Shown here one piece after another: positions 1 to 9,403 of a stretch of 64,000 nt of DNA (position 1 is the stretch's first letter; each line of letters opens with the position of its first letter). The translations under genes were made by a program, and so were the position numbers. This stretch comes from Denitromonas ohlonensis. GTDB lineage: Bacteria > Pseudomonadota > Gammaproteobacteria > Burkholderiales > Rhodocyclaceae. The notes beneath the pieces were generated by a model. That model ran no database searches, was not told the DNA's origin, and saw nothing but the letters and a program-made list of their open reading frames with translations. The DNA lies in assembly GCF_007625205.1 (NCBI RefSeq), contig NZ_VMNI01000014.1:62001-126000 (forward strand), read 5' to 3'.

Positions 1-485
1 CCTATGTCGAGCACCGCCTGAAGCATGTTGGCTGGAAAGACGACCCGCATTTTGATAATGCGATTTTCCCATCGATATTTCGCGCGTCGGGCGGCGTGCC
101 TCGCCGAATCAACACTTTATGCGATCGGCTGATGCTGGCGGGTTTCCTGCTCGAGAAACGCTCGCTCGGTGAATCCGAGGTGGACGAAGTCCTCGCGGAA
201 ATGAAAGAAGAGCAGCGCAGTGGCCGGGGCAGCGGTACGGCGCGTCTCGCACCGTTGTCCAGCGTTGCCGCGCCGGCGGCGCTACCGTTGTTGGACATGG
301 ACAAGCTGAACGTCGATCCGGCAATCGCCCAGCAGTTCGCCCAACTGGCGGCCGGATTTGACGCCGCAAGAATCGAGGCGCGTCTGGCGCAGCTCGAGCG
401 GACGATGTCCACTACGCTGGCGCTGATGAGCCAGATCGTGTCGGCCTCGACTGATCAGAATGAAAAGGATGAGGCCGCGAAATGA
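1..485 (+). CDS. XrtA/PEP-CTERM system-associated ATPase, C-terminal part (5' end outside window)
   Basis: The reading frame is already open at base 3 and runs to a TGA at 483-485, so only the last ~160 residues are present. The visible start reads YVEHRLKHVGW and then FRASGGVPRRINTLCDRLML. This is the sensor-2/lid end of the GspA-like AAA ATPases that sit next to exosortase A genes. The Walker motifs would lie upstream of the window. The last ~90 residues are low-complexity and Ala/Glu rich, with a coiled-coil look (EARLAQLERTMSTT). The stop overlaps the next ATG by 4 bp, so it is translationally coupled to wecB. The family call rests on the tail and on the XrtA context. Confidence 0.75.
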   Translation, partial: YVEHRLKHVGWKDDPHFDNAIFPSIFRASGGVPRRINTLCDRLMLAGFLLEKRSLGESEVDEVLAEMKEEQRSGRGSGTARLAPLSSVAAPAALPLLDMDKLNVDPAIAQQFAQLAAGFDAARIEARLAQLERTMSTTLALMSQIVSASTDQNEKDEAAK

Positions 486-1645
486 CGGAGTCCGCCGTGA
501 CCCCGGTGATCTGCATCGTCGGCGCTCGCCCAAATTACATGAAAATGGCGCCGATCATGCGTGCCTTTGCGGCGCATTCTCCCGCGATTCCAACGCTGTT
601 GGTGCATACCGGCCAACACTATGATGCGGCGATGAATGATCGACTGTTCACCGATCTGGAACTGCCCCGAGCGGACATCAATCTGGAAGTGGGCTCGGCC
701 TCGCACGCGGTGCAGACCGCCGAGGTGATGAAGCGATTTGAACCCGTGATCGAAGCCCATGGTGCGCGCGCCGTGCTGGTGGTGGGCGACGTGAATTCAA
801 CGCTTGCCTGCGCGCTTGTTGCGGCCAAGCGTCACGTGCCGGTGATCCATGTCGAGGCCGGATTGCGCAGTGGTGATCGGCGCATGCCTGAGGAGGTCAA
901 TCGTGTCCTCACCGACCAGATCTCCGACATTCTCTACACTACCGAGCGGTCGGCGCACGACAACCTGGCGCGAGAGGGGATTGATCCCGCACGGGCGGTG
1001 TTTGTCGGCAACGTCATGATCGACACCCTGATGGCCAACCAGAAGAAGGCCGTCGCGCCCGAGGCCCTGGTGGCGCAGGCAGGGCTGGATCCGCAGCGTA
1101 TCCGCGCCGGTTTCGGCGTGGTGACCTTGCATCGTCCGTCCAATGTGGACGATCCGGCCATGCTGCGCCGTTTGATCGAAACCTTGCATGTGGTCAGCCA
1201 GAAATTGCCGCTGGTTTTTGCCTTGCACCCGCGAACCCGCAAGAATATTGAGGCGCACGGGCTGTCTGCCTTGCTCGACGCCCCCGGTTTTCTCGTGCTG
1301 CCACCGCAGGGCTACCTCGAAATGCTGGGCCTGATGGCCAGCGCGCGTCTTGTGCTGACCGATTCCGGCGGTATTCAGGAAGAAACGACCGCGCTCGGCG
1401 TACCGTGCCTGACCATGCGGGAAAGCACTGAACGTCCGATTACGGTCACCGAGGGCACCAATACCATCGTCGCGGGTGACGCAAAAGCGATCATCGACGG
1501 CGTGGATGCCATTCTCGCTGGTGGTGGGAAGGGCGGCCGGATTCCCGAAGGTTGGGACGGATGTGCAGCAGAGCGCATCGCGGCGCATCTGTCCGCTTGG
1601 CTGGTCGAGCGCGAAGCGCAGGCGGTGGCCGGGTTGCCTGCATGA
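482..1645 (+). CDS. wecB: UDP-N-acetylglucosamine 2-epimerase (non-hydrolysing)
   Basis: A cytoplasmic enzyme of 387 residues that interconverts UDP-GlcNAc and UDP-ManNAc, supplying ManNAc-type sugars for surface polysaccharide. The family signature is complete: an N-terminal ARPNYMKMAPI, HTGQHYD, then HVEAGLRSGD followed by EEVNR, and DSGGIQEE in the C-terminal Rossmann half. Length is normal for the family. The ATG overlaps the ATPase stop (ATGA) and the stop overlaps the next ATG, so it lies inside a tight operon. It indicates that the XrtA-linked polymer probably contains ManNAc or a derivative. Confidence 0.93.
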   Translation: MTESAVTPVICIVGARPNYMKMAPIMRAFAAHSPAIPTLLVHTGQHYDAAMNDRLFTDLELPRADINLEVGSASHAVQTAEVMKRFEPVIEAHGARAVLVVGDVNSTLACALVAAKRHVPVIHVEAGLRSGDRRMPEEVNRVLTDQISDILYTTERSAHDNLAREGIDPARAVFVGNVMIDTLMANQKKAVAPEALVAQAGLDPQRIRAGFGVVTLHRPSNVDDPAMLRRLIETLHVVSQKLPLVFALHPRTRKNIEAHGLSALLDAPGFLVLPPQGYLEMLGLMASARLVLTDSGGIQEETTALGVPCLTMRESTERPITVTEGTNTIVAGDAKAIIDGVDAILAGGGKGGRIPEGWDGCAAERIAAHLSAWLVEREAQAVAGLPA

Positions 1646-2475
1646 GTATCGTCAACGCGCTGACCATCGACGTGGAGGACTACTTCCAGGTCTCAGCCCT
1701 CGCGCCGCATTTTCCGCGCCGGCAGTGGGATACCGTCCCGTGCCGTGTTGAGCGCAATGTGGATCTGATCCTGTCCTTGCTTCACGAATATGGCGCCAAA
1801 GGCACCTTTTTTACCTTGGGCTGGATCGCTGAGCGCTATCCGCATCTGGTGCGTCTGATCGCCATGGAAGGGCACGAAGTGGCCAGTCATGGCTATGCCC
1901 ATCAGCGGGCGAGTGATCAAACGCCGGACGCTTTCGGCGCGGATATTCGCCTCGCAAAATCGGTACTGGAGGATATTGCGGGCACCGAAGTCAAGGGCTA
2001 CCGCGCACCGAGTTTTTCGATTGGTGAGAGCAACCCCTGGGCGCATGACCGCATCGCCGAGGCCGGCTACCTGTATAGCTCCAGCGTCTATCCGGTCAAG
2101 CACGATCACTACGGTGTTCCGAATGCGCCGCGCTTTCCGTATCGGCTTGAGAGCGGTCTGATCGAGATGCCGATCACCACCGTTCGCTACCTTGGGCGCA
2201 ATCTGCCGGCCGGCGGTGGTGGCTATTTTCGCCTGCTGCCGTATTCGGCATCGCGGTGGTTGATCCGTCGGGTCAATGAGCAAGAGCGGCGTTCGGCGAT
2301 GTTCTACTTTCATCCCTGGGAGGTCGATCCGGGCCAGCCGGTGGTGCAGGGAACGACCTTGAAGACCCGCTTTCGCCATTACGTCAATTTGTCACGTACC
2401 GAGGGCAGACTGCGTCAGTTGATGTCCGATTTTTCCTGGGGACGCATGGACGAGGTCTTCCTCGACGCGGCGTAA
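1642..2475 (+). CDS. XrtA system polysaccharide deacetylase
   Basis: A NodB-type carbohydrate esterase of 277 residues expected to remove N-acetyl groups from the polysaccharide. It starts SIVNALTIDVEDYFQVSAL, the usual opening of the exosortase-associated deacetylases, with the metal-binding Asp pair in TIDVED and the His motif in EVASHGYAHQ. The YRAPSFSI motif follows. No signal peptide is seen, as is usual for this subfamily. The ATG at 1642 was chosen because it overlaps the wecB stop and gives the family start; upstream in-frame codons would lie inside wecB. A second, different deacetylase lies at 15655-16602. Confidence 0.92.
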   Translation: MSIVNALTIDVEDYFQVSALAPHFPRRQWDTVPCRVERNVDLILSLLHEYGAKGTFFTLGWIAERYPHLVRLIAMEGHEVASHGYAHQRASDQTPDAFGADIRLAKSVLEDIAGTEVKGYRAPSFSIGESNPWAHDRIAEAGYLYSSSVYPVKHDHYGVPNAPRFPYRLESGLIEMPITTVRYLGRNLPAGGGGYFRLLPYSASRWLIRRVNEQERRSAMFYFHPWEVDPGQPVVQGTTLKTRFRHYVNLSRTEGRLRQLMSDFSWGRMDEVFLDAA

Positions 2476-2495
2476 GCCCTCGATTACGGAATGTC

Positions 2496-3533
2496 ATGTC
2501 ACACCCCGATCTAACGATTCACCATTTGACCGAGAGCGACCACGCTGCGTGGGACGCCTTCGTGTTCAAGTGCCCCGACGCCACGTTTTTTCATCAAGCC
2601 GCCTGGCAGGGGCTGATGGAGGACGTGTTCGGTCATCGCACCCATTTTCTCTATGCGCGCCGAGGCGGCGAGATTGTCGCTGTTTTGCCGCTCGCGGAAG
2701 TCCAGAGCCGCCTGTTTGGCCATTCACTGACATCGCTGCCGTTTTGCGTCTACGGCGGGGTTGTTGGCGAGGCCACTGCGGTGCCCCTGCTGGAAGCTGA
2801 GGCCGAGCGCATCGCGCTGGCGCGGGGTGTTCAGCATCTCGAGTATCGTAATCTGGTCGCCCGCCACACCGACTGGCCGCGACAGGATCTGTACGTGACG
2901 TTCCGAAAGGCACTCGACCCGGATGTCGAGGCGAATTTGGCGGCGGTGCCGCGAAAACAACGGGCGATGGTGCGAAAGGGCATCAAGAACGGATTGATCA
3001 GTCATATCGACCCGGATGTTGACCGGTTCTTCGCGCTGTATGCCGACAATGTGCGGCGCCATGGTACGCCTGCATTGCCCAAGCGCTTTTTTGCGTCGCT
3101 GCAAGAACGCTTCGGCGAACAATGCGAGGTCCTGACGGTGACGAGTCCGGAGGGTAAGACGCTGTCGAGCGTACTGAGCTTCTACTTCCGGGATGAAGTC
3201 TTGCCGTACTATGCCGGCGACGACCTGGCCGCGCGTAGCCTCGCGGCCAATGATTTCAAATACTGGGCCCTCATGCAGCAAGCCTGTGGTCGCGGGGCTC
3301 GCCTGTTTGACTACGGGCGCAGCAAGATTGGCACCGGCCCTTACAGTTTTAAAAAGAACTGGGGGTTTGAGCCGCAGCCGTTGTCTTACGAATACCGCTT
3401 GTACAAGCGTGACGCCGTGCCGCAAAACAATCCCATGAATCCCAAGTACCGGGCCTTCATCGCGATGTGGAAGCGCTTACCCTTGCCCGTGGCCAATGCA
3501 CTCGGCCCCTACATCGTGCGGAACCTGGGCTGA
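2496..3533 (+). CDS. FemAB family XrtA/PEP-CTERM system-associated protein
   Basis: 345 residues with the FemAB/GNAT double-domain character: an N-terminal WDAFVFKCPDATFFHQAAW, a central RKQRAMVRKGIKNGL, and a C-terminal RLFDYGRSKIGTGPYSFKKN. The last motif is typical of the exosortase-cluster FemAB proteins. FemAB proteins transfer aminoacyl groups from aminoacyl-tRNA to peptidoglycan; here the acceptor is unknown and may be the EPS or its lipid carrier (inference). It sits 20 bp after the deacetylase and 2 bp before the next glycosyltransferase, in the same transcript. A more distant relative is found at 32225-33271. Confidence 0.9.
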   Translation: MSHPDLTIHHLTESDHAAWDAFVFKCPDATFFHQAAWQGLMEDVFGHRTHFLYARRGGEIVAVLPLAEVQSRLFGHSLTSLPFCVYGGVVGEATAVPLLEAEAERIALARGVQHLEYRNLVARHTDWPRQDLYVTFRKALDPDVEANLAAVPRKQRAMVRKGIKNGLISHIDPDVDRFFALYADNVRRHGTPALPKRFFASLQERFGEQCEVLTVTSPEGKTLSSVLSFYFRDEVLPYYAGDDLAARSLAANDFKYWALMQQACGRGARLFDYGRSKIGTGPYSFKKNWGFEPQPLSYEYRLYKRDAVPQNNPMNPKYRAFIAMWKRLPLPVANALGPYIVRNLG

Positions 3534-3535
3534 GC

Positions 3536-4768
3536 ATGGATAAACCGCCACTGCTCTATCTGGTCCATCGCATTCCGTACCCGCCCAACAAGGGCGACAA
3601 GCTGCGGTCGTTTCACATATTGCGACACTTGGCGAATCACTATCGAGTGTTTCTGGCGACGTTTGTTGATCACCCGGATGATTGGCGCCACGTGCAGGCT
3701 TTGAATCAGTGGTGTGCGGGCGTTCATGCGGTTCGGCTGAATCCGAAGCTCGGTCGGCTGCGCAGCCTGCGGGCACTTGCGAGCGGCGACGCGCTCAGCG
3801 TGCCCTATTACCTTGATGCCGGTATGGCTGCCTGGGTGCGGGAAGTTGTTGCGCGCGAAAGAATTCGCAAGGCCGTCGTTTTCTCCGGCCCGATGGCGCA
3901 GTATCTCGCCGACTTGTCGCTGGACAGAACGGTAATCGATTTTTGTGACGTAGATTCAGCGAAATGGACGCAGTACGCGGCCTCGCGCCGAGGGGTGATG
4001 GCCTGGCTGTATCGTCGAGAAGGTCGTTTGCTTGGGCAGTTTGAGCGACGCTGGGCGCAGCGTGCGGACGTGTCGAGTTTTGTAACCCGGGCTGAGGCAG
4101 ACCTCTTTTTGGCTGAGGCGCCGCAACTGGCTGATCGTGTGTTGGCCATCGAGAATGGTGTCGACGCTGAGGTGTTTTCGCCAGCAAATGGCGGTGAGCG
4201 ACCGTATTCTGATGGAACGCCCAATATCGTTTTTGCCGGCGCGATGGACTACTGGCCCAATGTTGATGCGGCCACCTGGTTTGTTGCCGAGGTGATGCCG
4301 CGGATATGGGCGAAGTGGCCGGCGGCCTGTTTCACCATTGTTGGCATGAATCCGACGCCCGAGGTTCGCGCCCTGGCCGTGCCAGCGCGTGTCGTCGTGA
4401 CAGGTACGGTACCCGACGTGCGACCCTACGTGCATCACGCCGATGTGGCGGTGGCGCCCCTCCGGGTGGCCCGAGGCATTCAGAACAAGGTGCTGGAGGC
4501 GATGTCGATGGGGCGTCCAGTCGTCGTGTCTGCGGCGTCGGCGAAGGGGTTGCGCGGAGAAGCCGGTGTTAGCCACGAGATCGCGGAGTTACCCGATGAT
4601 TACGTTGAGGCCATCAGCCGTTGTCTCAGGCCAGAGGTCGGTAAGGCGATGGGGCTGGCTGCGCGCCAGATTGTGCTTGAGCAGTACGCATGGGATGCTC
4701 ACTTGAAAGCCATCCCTCAGGCTTTGTCTGCCTTGAATGAGAAGAAAAATCAGGCGGTGCACGCATGA
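3536..4768 (+). CDS. TIGR03087 family PEP-CTERM/XrtA system glycosyltransferase
   Basis: A GT4-type glycosyltransferase of 410 residues. The N-terminus LLYLVHRIPYPPNKGDKLRS and the donor-binding part VAPLRVARGIQNKVLEAMSMG are hallmarks of this XrtA-linked family. The start at 3536 (MDKPPLLYLV) was preferred over in-frame upstream codons that would run into the FemAB gene. It probably adds a sugar to the lipid-linked repeat unit at the cytoplasmic face. The stop overlaps the xrtA ATG (ATGA), so the two are coupled. Donor and linkage cannot be read from sequence. Confidence 0.9.
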   Translation: MDKPPLLYLVHRIPYPPNKGDKLRSFHILRHLANHYRVFLATFVDHPDDWRHVQALNQWCAGVHAVRLNPKLGRLRSLRALASGDALSVPYYLDAGMAAWVREVVARERIRKAVVFSGPMAQYLADLSLDRTVIDFCDVDSAKWTQYAASRRGVMAWLYRREGRLLGQFERRWAQRADVSSFVTRAEADLFLAEAPQLADRVLAIENGVDAEVFSPANGGERPYSDGTPNIVFAGAMDYWPNVDAATWFVAEVMPRIWAKWPAACFTIVGMNPTPEVRALAVPARVVVTGTVPDVRPYVHHADVAVAPLRVARGIQNKVLEAMSMGRPVVVSAASAKGLRGEAGVSHEIAELPDDYVEAISRCLRPEVGKAMGLAARQIVLEQYAWDAHLKAIPQALSALNEKKNQAVHA

Positions 4769-6300
4769 GTACGATGCCGCGTCCAGTCGCGCTGGGGGTG
4801 TTCCCCGCGGGTATGTTGCCAGTGGTTGGAACAATACTTGGTGTGTTACTGATTTGGGCCGCCGCCTATCTGCCGTCGATTCTCGACATGGCGGCCATTT
4901 GGTCGCGCTCGGATACGTTTGCACATGGTTATGTCGTGCTGCCGATTTCGATCTATCTGATATGGATACGGCGTGCTGGCCTTGTCGGACGACGGCCCCA
5001 GCCGGCACTGTTGGTGTTGCCCCTGTTGCTGCTGGTGGTGGTTGCATGGGTGCTTGGAAAATTGACCAGTATCGCGGCACTGGAGCATCTGTCTGCGGTG
5101 GCGGTGTTGGTTGTCGGCTTGTGGTGCGCCTTGGGCCATCGCCTGTTCCGTGATCTGGCGTTTCCATTGTGTTTTCTGATGTTCATGGCGCCTGTGGGCG
5201 AATTTCTGGTGCCGGTGCTGATGCATTACACCGCTGAGTTTGCGGTGGCAGCGGTGCGTATGTCGGGCGTGCCGGTCTATCAAGAAGGTCTCCAGTTCGT
5301 ATTGCCAAATGGACGCTGGTCGGTGGTCGAGGCGTGCAGCGGGATTCGCTATCTGATTGCCTCGTTCATGGTCGGTACGCTTTACGCCTATCTCAATTAC
5401 CAAAGCCTGAGCAAGCGGCTGTGGTTCGCGTTGGTGGCTTTACTGATCCCGATCGTGGCAAATTGGCTACGCGCCTACATGATCGTCATGCTTGGCTACC
5501 TCAGTGACAATCGGCTTGCGGCCGGGGTGGATCACTTGATCTATGGCTGGGTGTTTTTCGGCGTTGTGATTCTTGCGATGTTTTGGCTCGGGAATCGCTG
5601 GCGTGAAGCTGAACCAGACTACGGTCTGGTGGTGCCTGATGCTGGCGTGCGATTCGGCGGTGGCCGAATGACAATCTCCTTCGTGGTTTTGATTTCAGCC
5701 TTGGTGATGGGCCCCGCGCTTGGTGCCTGGTTGAAGCCAGTAGAGCGGTCCGTTGACGTTTCTCTTGGGCACCCGGAGGCGGCGGCGAACTGGCAGGCAA
5801 GCGATGAGCCCTTGGTCGCGTTTCGGCCCGCGTTTGCAGGGTTTCGGGCTCAGAGCAACGGGCGTTACATGAGCACTGGCGGGGATGTTGGCTTGTATGT
5901 CGCATTTTATGCTGAGCAAGTCGCTGGTCACGAAATGCTCAGTTCGGACAATCAGATTGTTCAGGGTGAAAAGTCGCCTTGGTATGTGGTTGCGACCGCC
6001 ATCGAAGACAGTCCGGTTGGAAAGGTGCGTTACGAGCGCCTGAATGGACCGGAAGGGCCGCTGCATGTGTGGCGGTGGTACCAGATTGCTGATGAGGTGC
6101 TGATTGGCCGGATTCAGGCCAAGCTCCAGTTGTCATGGGCAAGACTTGCCAGGGATGGCGATGCCAGTGCTCACGTGGTGTTGATGGTTAAAGACGACAC
6201 CGCCGAGCACGCGCGCGAACGTGCGATGGCGTTCATGAAGGATCATCGATTGGCCTTGAATGCTGTGCTAGCAGCAGCGGCCACAGAGGCCGCGCGGTGA
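4765..6300 (+). CDS. xrtA: Exosortase A fused to an EpsI-type domain
   Basis: An integral membrane Cys transpeptidase/protease of 511 residues that processes PEP-CTERM sorting signals. Residues ~15-290 hold about eight hydrophobic segments and the catalytic set: Cys191 in VVEACSGIRYL, Arg236 in ANWLRAYMI and His257 in GVDHLIYGW. Residues ~300-511 are a soluble EpsI-like domain (HPEAAANWQASDEP onward), which in many genomes is a separate gene. Fused forms are known for XrtA. ATGA and GTGA overlaps on both sides couple it to the neighbouring glycosyltransferases. No PEP-CTERM substrate gene lies in this window. Confidence 0.95.
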   Translation: MSTMPRPVALGVFPAGMLPVVGTILGVLLIWAAAYLPSILDMAAIWSRSDTFAHGYVVLPISIYLIWIRRAGLVGRRPQPALLVLPLLLLVVVAWVLGKLTSIAALEHLSAVAVLVVGLWCALGHRLFRDLAFPLCFLMFMAPVGEFLVPVLMHYTAEFAVAAVRMSGVPVYQEGLQFVLPNGRWSVVEACSGIRYLIASFMVGTLYAYLNYQSLSKRLWFALVALLIPIVANWLRAYMIVMLGYLSDNRLAAGVDHLIYGWVFFGVVILAMFWLGNRWREAEPDYGLVVPDAGVRFGGGRMTISFVVLISALVMGPALGAWLKPVERSVDVSLGHPEAAANWQASDEPLVAFRPAFAGFRAQSNGRYMSTGGDVGLYVAFYAEQVAGHEMLSSDNQIVQGEKSPWYVVATAIEDSPVGKVRYERLNGPEGPLHVWRWYQIADEVLIGRIQAKLQLSWARLARDGDASAHVVLMVKDDTAEHARERAMAFMKDHRLALNAVLAAAATEAAR

Positions 6301-7469
6301 GTGCTGTCGATGTGCCATTGGTGGCACACATTGTGCACAGCTTTCGTATCGGCGGTCTGGAGAATGGGGTTGTTAACCTCATTAACCGGATGCCGGCATC
6401 GCGCTATCGGCATGTGGTTATTGCGCTTACCGAGTGCGACCCCGCTTTTTGCTCACGGGTGACTCGCGACGATGTGCATTTTATTTCGCTGAAGCTCCCG
6501 CCCGGCCATGGTGCGCGGCACTATTGGCGTGTCTTTCAGCTACTCCGAAATCTGCGTCCGACGGTTGTACATACGCGGAATCTGGCCGCTTTGGAGATGG
6601 TCGTGCCAGCGTGGGCAGCGCGGGTGCCGGTCAGAGTTCATGGAGAGCACGGTTGGGATACCGGCGATCCTGGCGGTGTGTCGAAGAAATATCGGTTTTT
6701 GCGGCGCCTGTACGCGCCCTTCGTGACACATTACATTGCGCTGTCAGTACAGCTTTCGTCATATTTGACGCAAGCGATTGGCGTCGGCGACGCACGTTTG
6801 ACTCGAATATGTAATGGTGTCGACGCGACTCGATTCTTGCCTGCAGTCTCCAGGCGTAACGTTGCACCGGTCGGCTTCGAGACCGAGGCGTCTGTTGTTT
6901 TTGGTACGGTTGGACGACTCCAGGCAGTGAAAGACCAGGTCACTCTGGTGCGCGCGTTCGGGCTGTGGCTAGCCGATGATACTGATGCCCGCGCCAAGGC
7001 TCGGCTAGTGATCATTGGCGATGGCCCTCAGCGAGGCGAAGTAGAAGCGGCTATTGTCTCCGCCGGTGTGCAGGCGCAAGTGTGGCTTGCCGGAGCGCGA
7101 GATGATGTGCCGCGGTTGTTGCAGGGAATGGATGTGTTTGTGCTTCCGTCGAAGGCAGAAGGCATCTCTAACACCTTGCTTGAAGCCATGGCCTCTGGCT
7201 TGCCCGTTATTGCAACGGATGTTGGTGGAAACGCTGAACTGGTGGTGGCGAATGAAACGGGTGAACTCGTGCCACCCGAAGATCCGGCCGCGATGGCTCA
7301 AGCGATGCAGGGTTTGTTTCGCGACCCCGAGCGCCGATTGGCTCAGCGCTTGGCGGCGCGGCGGCGAGTTGAAGCGGAGTTCAGTCTCACTGCCATGGTG
7401 GATCGATATATGGCGGTTTACGACACTATGTTGGCACGCGCAGGTCGATCCCCGGCCGCGTCGGACTGA
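6297..7469 (+). CDS. TIGR03088 family PEP-CTERM/XrtA system glycosyltransferase
   Basis: A GT4-type glycosyltransferase of 390 residues. The N-terminus VAHIVHSFRIGGLENGVVNL and RVHGEHGWD are characteristic of the family that follows xrtA. The C-terminal donor site reads LPSKAEGISNTLLEAMASG. The start is GTG at 6297, overlapping the xrtA stop in GTGA, so it is translationally coupled. It is presumably another step in the repeat-unit assembly. The only doubt is its sugar specificity. Confidence 0.9.
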   Translation: MSAVDVPLVAHIVHSFRIGGLENGVVNLINRMPASRYRHVVIALTECDPAFCSRVTRDDVHFISLKLPPGHGARHYWRVFQLLRNLRPTVVHTRNLAALEMVVPAWAARVPVRVHGEHGWDTGDPGGVSKKYRFLRRLYAPFVTHYIALSVQLSSYLTQAIGVGDARLTRICNGVDATRFLPAVSRRNVAPVGFETEASVVFGTVGRLQAVKDQVTLVRAFGLWLADDTDARAKARLVIIGDGPQRGEVEAAIVSAGVQAQVWLAGARDDVPRLLQGMDVFVLPSKAEGISNTLLEAMASGLPVIATDVGGNAELVVANETGELVPPEDPAAMAQAMQGLFRDPERRLAQRLAARRRVEAEFSLTAMVDRYMAVYDTMLARAGRSPAASD

Positions 7470-7489
7470 CGAAGCAACGGAAACGAGTT

Positions 7490-9403
7490 ATGTGCGGCAT
7501 TGCCGGTCTGTTTGATCTGGAAGGACGTCGGGATTTTTCGCGAGACCTCGTCACGCGCATGAGCGACGTGCAATACCATCGCGGTCCGGACGAAGGTGGT
7601 TATCACTTTGAGCCGGGCGTTGCGCTGGCCCATCGCCGTCTGTCGATCATCGACTTGGCGACCGGCCAGCAACCGCTGTTTAACGAAGATCACACCGTCG
7701 CTGTGGTCTTCAACGGCGAGATCTACAACTATCAGTCTCTTGTCCCCGAACTTCAGGCGCTGGGCCATGTGTTTCGCACGCACAGCGACACCGAAGTCAT
7801 CGTTCATGCGTGGGAGGCGTGGGGCGAGGCCTGCGTCGAGCGCTTTCGCGGCATGTTTGCCTTCGCGCTGTGGGATCGCAACCGGCAAACCCTTTTTCTG
7901 GCCCGCGATCGACTCGGCGTCAAACCCCTGTTCTACGGGGTGATGAAAGATGGCAGCTTTGCCTTTGGCTCCGAGCTCAAAGTGCTGATGGCGCACCCCG
8001 GGCTGGATCGACGCATCGATCCGCTGGCGGTCGAAGAGTATTTTGCGTTGGGTTATGCGGCTGAGCCACGCACGATTTTCAAGGGCGCAGCCAAGCTCGA
8101 TCCCGGTCACACATTAACCCTCCGGCGCGGCCAGCCGATCCCGGCGAGTCGGCCCTACTGGGATGTCCGTTTTACGCTCGACAACCCGATCAGCCTGGAT
8201 GATGCGGTGGCCGAGCTGAATGAGCGGCTGCATGAATCCATCCGCTTGCGCATGATTTCCGAAGTGCCGCTGGGCGCTTTTCTCTCCGGCGGGGTGGATT
8301 CGAGCGCCGTGGTGGCGACCATGGCAGATCTATCGTCCGGGCCGGTCAATACCTGCTCGATTGGCTTTGATGACCCGGCGTTCAACGAATCCGAGTTTGC
8401 CAAGATGGTGGCCGATCGCTACCACACCAATCACCACACCGAGACCGTCATGTCCGACGATTTCGACCTGATCGACAAGCTCTCCGCGCTGTACGACGAG
8501 CCCTATGCCGACAGCTCTGCCATCCCGACCTATCGGGTGTGCGAACTCGCGCGCAAGCATGTCACTGTCGCCTTGTCGGGCGATGGCGGTGACGAGAGCT
8601 TTGGCGGCTATCGCCGCTACCGTCTGCACATGATGGAGCAGCGCATGCGCGACGCGATGCCGCTGGGACTGCGTCGGCCGCTGTTCGGCGCGCTCGGTTA
8701 CGCCTATCCCAAGGCCGACTGGGCGCCGCGCATGTTCCGCGCCAAGACCACCTTTCAGGCCCTCGCGCGGGATTCGGTCGAGGCCTATTTCCATTCGGTA
8801 TCCATTTTGCGCAACGATCTGCGCAGTCAGGTGTTTTCCGATAGTTTCAAGCGCGAGTTGGGCGGTTACAACGCGCTGGAAGTGTTCCGTCGCCATGCCG
8901 GCAACGCCCAGACCGACGACTCGCTGGCGCAGATTCAGTATCTCGATCTCAAGACCTATCTGGTGGGCGATATCAACACCAAGGTCGATCGCGCCAGCAT
9001 GGCTCACTCGCTTGAGGTGCGCGAACCTTTGATGGATCACCCGCTGGTCGAGTGGCTTGCCGGTCTGCCCAACGATCTGAAAATCCGCGGACAAGAGGGC
9101 AAATTCCTGTTCAAGAAATCCCTCGAACCGGTGCTGCCGAATGATGTGCTCTATCGTCCGAAAATGGGCTTTGCCGTGCCGCTGGCACGCTGGTTCCGTG
9201 GTCCGCTCAAAGACCGGGTTCGCGAACGATTGATGGGCGACGTGATGGCGGATTCCGGTGTGTTCGACATGGCGACGCTGAAACGTATGCTGGATGACCA
9301 CCAGTCCGGGCGCCGGGATTACAGTGCGCCGTTGTGGACCTTGATGATGTTTGAGTCTTTCTTGCGCGGGGGCGGTGCTTCGATTGATAGGAGCGAACTC
9401 TGA
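7490..9403 (+). CDS. XrtA-associated amidotransferase 1 (asparagine synthase-like)
   Basis: A class II glutamine amidotransferase/asparagine synthetase of 637 residues. Cys2 of MCGIAGLFDLEG is the glutaminase nucleophile. The C-terminal half has the SGGVDSSAVVA PP-loop (~residue 264) and LSGDGGDESFGGY. Proteins of this type in EPS loci probably amidate a uronic acid or other carboxylate of the polymer rather than make free asparagine; that role is inferred from context. It starts 20 bp after the previous stop, and its TGA overlaps the next ATG. A paralogue lacking the glutaminase Cys is at 27525-29333. Confidence 0.92.
   Translation: MCGIAGLFDLEGRRDFSRDLVTRMSDVQYHRGPDEGGYHFEPGVALAHRRLSIIDLATGQQPLFNEDHTVAVVFNGEIYNYQSLVPELQALGHVFRTHSDTEVIVHAWEAWGEACVERFRGMFAFALWDRNRQTLFLARDRLGVKPLFYGVMKDGSFAFGSELKVLMAHPGLDRRIDPLAVEEYFALGYAAEPRTIFKGAAKLDPGHTLTLRRGQPIPASRPYWDVRFTLDNPISLDDAVAELNERLHESIRLRMISEVPLGAFLSGGVDSSAVVATMADLSSGPVNTCSIGFDDPAFNESEFAKMVADRYHTNHHTETVMSDDFDLIDKLSALYDEPYADSSAIPTYRVCELARKHVTVALSGDGGDESFGGYRRYRLHMMEQRMRDAMPLGLRRPLFGALGYAYPKADWAPRMFRAKTTFQALARDSVEAYFHSVSILRNDLRSQVFSDSFKRELGGYNALEVFRRHAGNAQTDDSLAQIQYLDLKTYLVGDINTKVDRASMAHSLEVREPLMDHPLVEWLAGLPNDLKIRGQEGKFLFKKSLEPVLPNDVLYRPKMGFAVPLARWFRGPLKDRVRERLMGDVMADSGVFDMATLKRMLDDHQSGRRDYSAPLWTLMMFESFLRGGGASIDRSEL

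Noticed and set aside
8330-9301. A 323-codon open frame on the - strand opposite amidotransferase 1
   Set aside because: It lies fully inside a well-supported gene and has no family motif or ribosome site.
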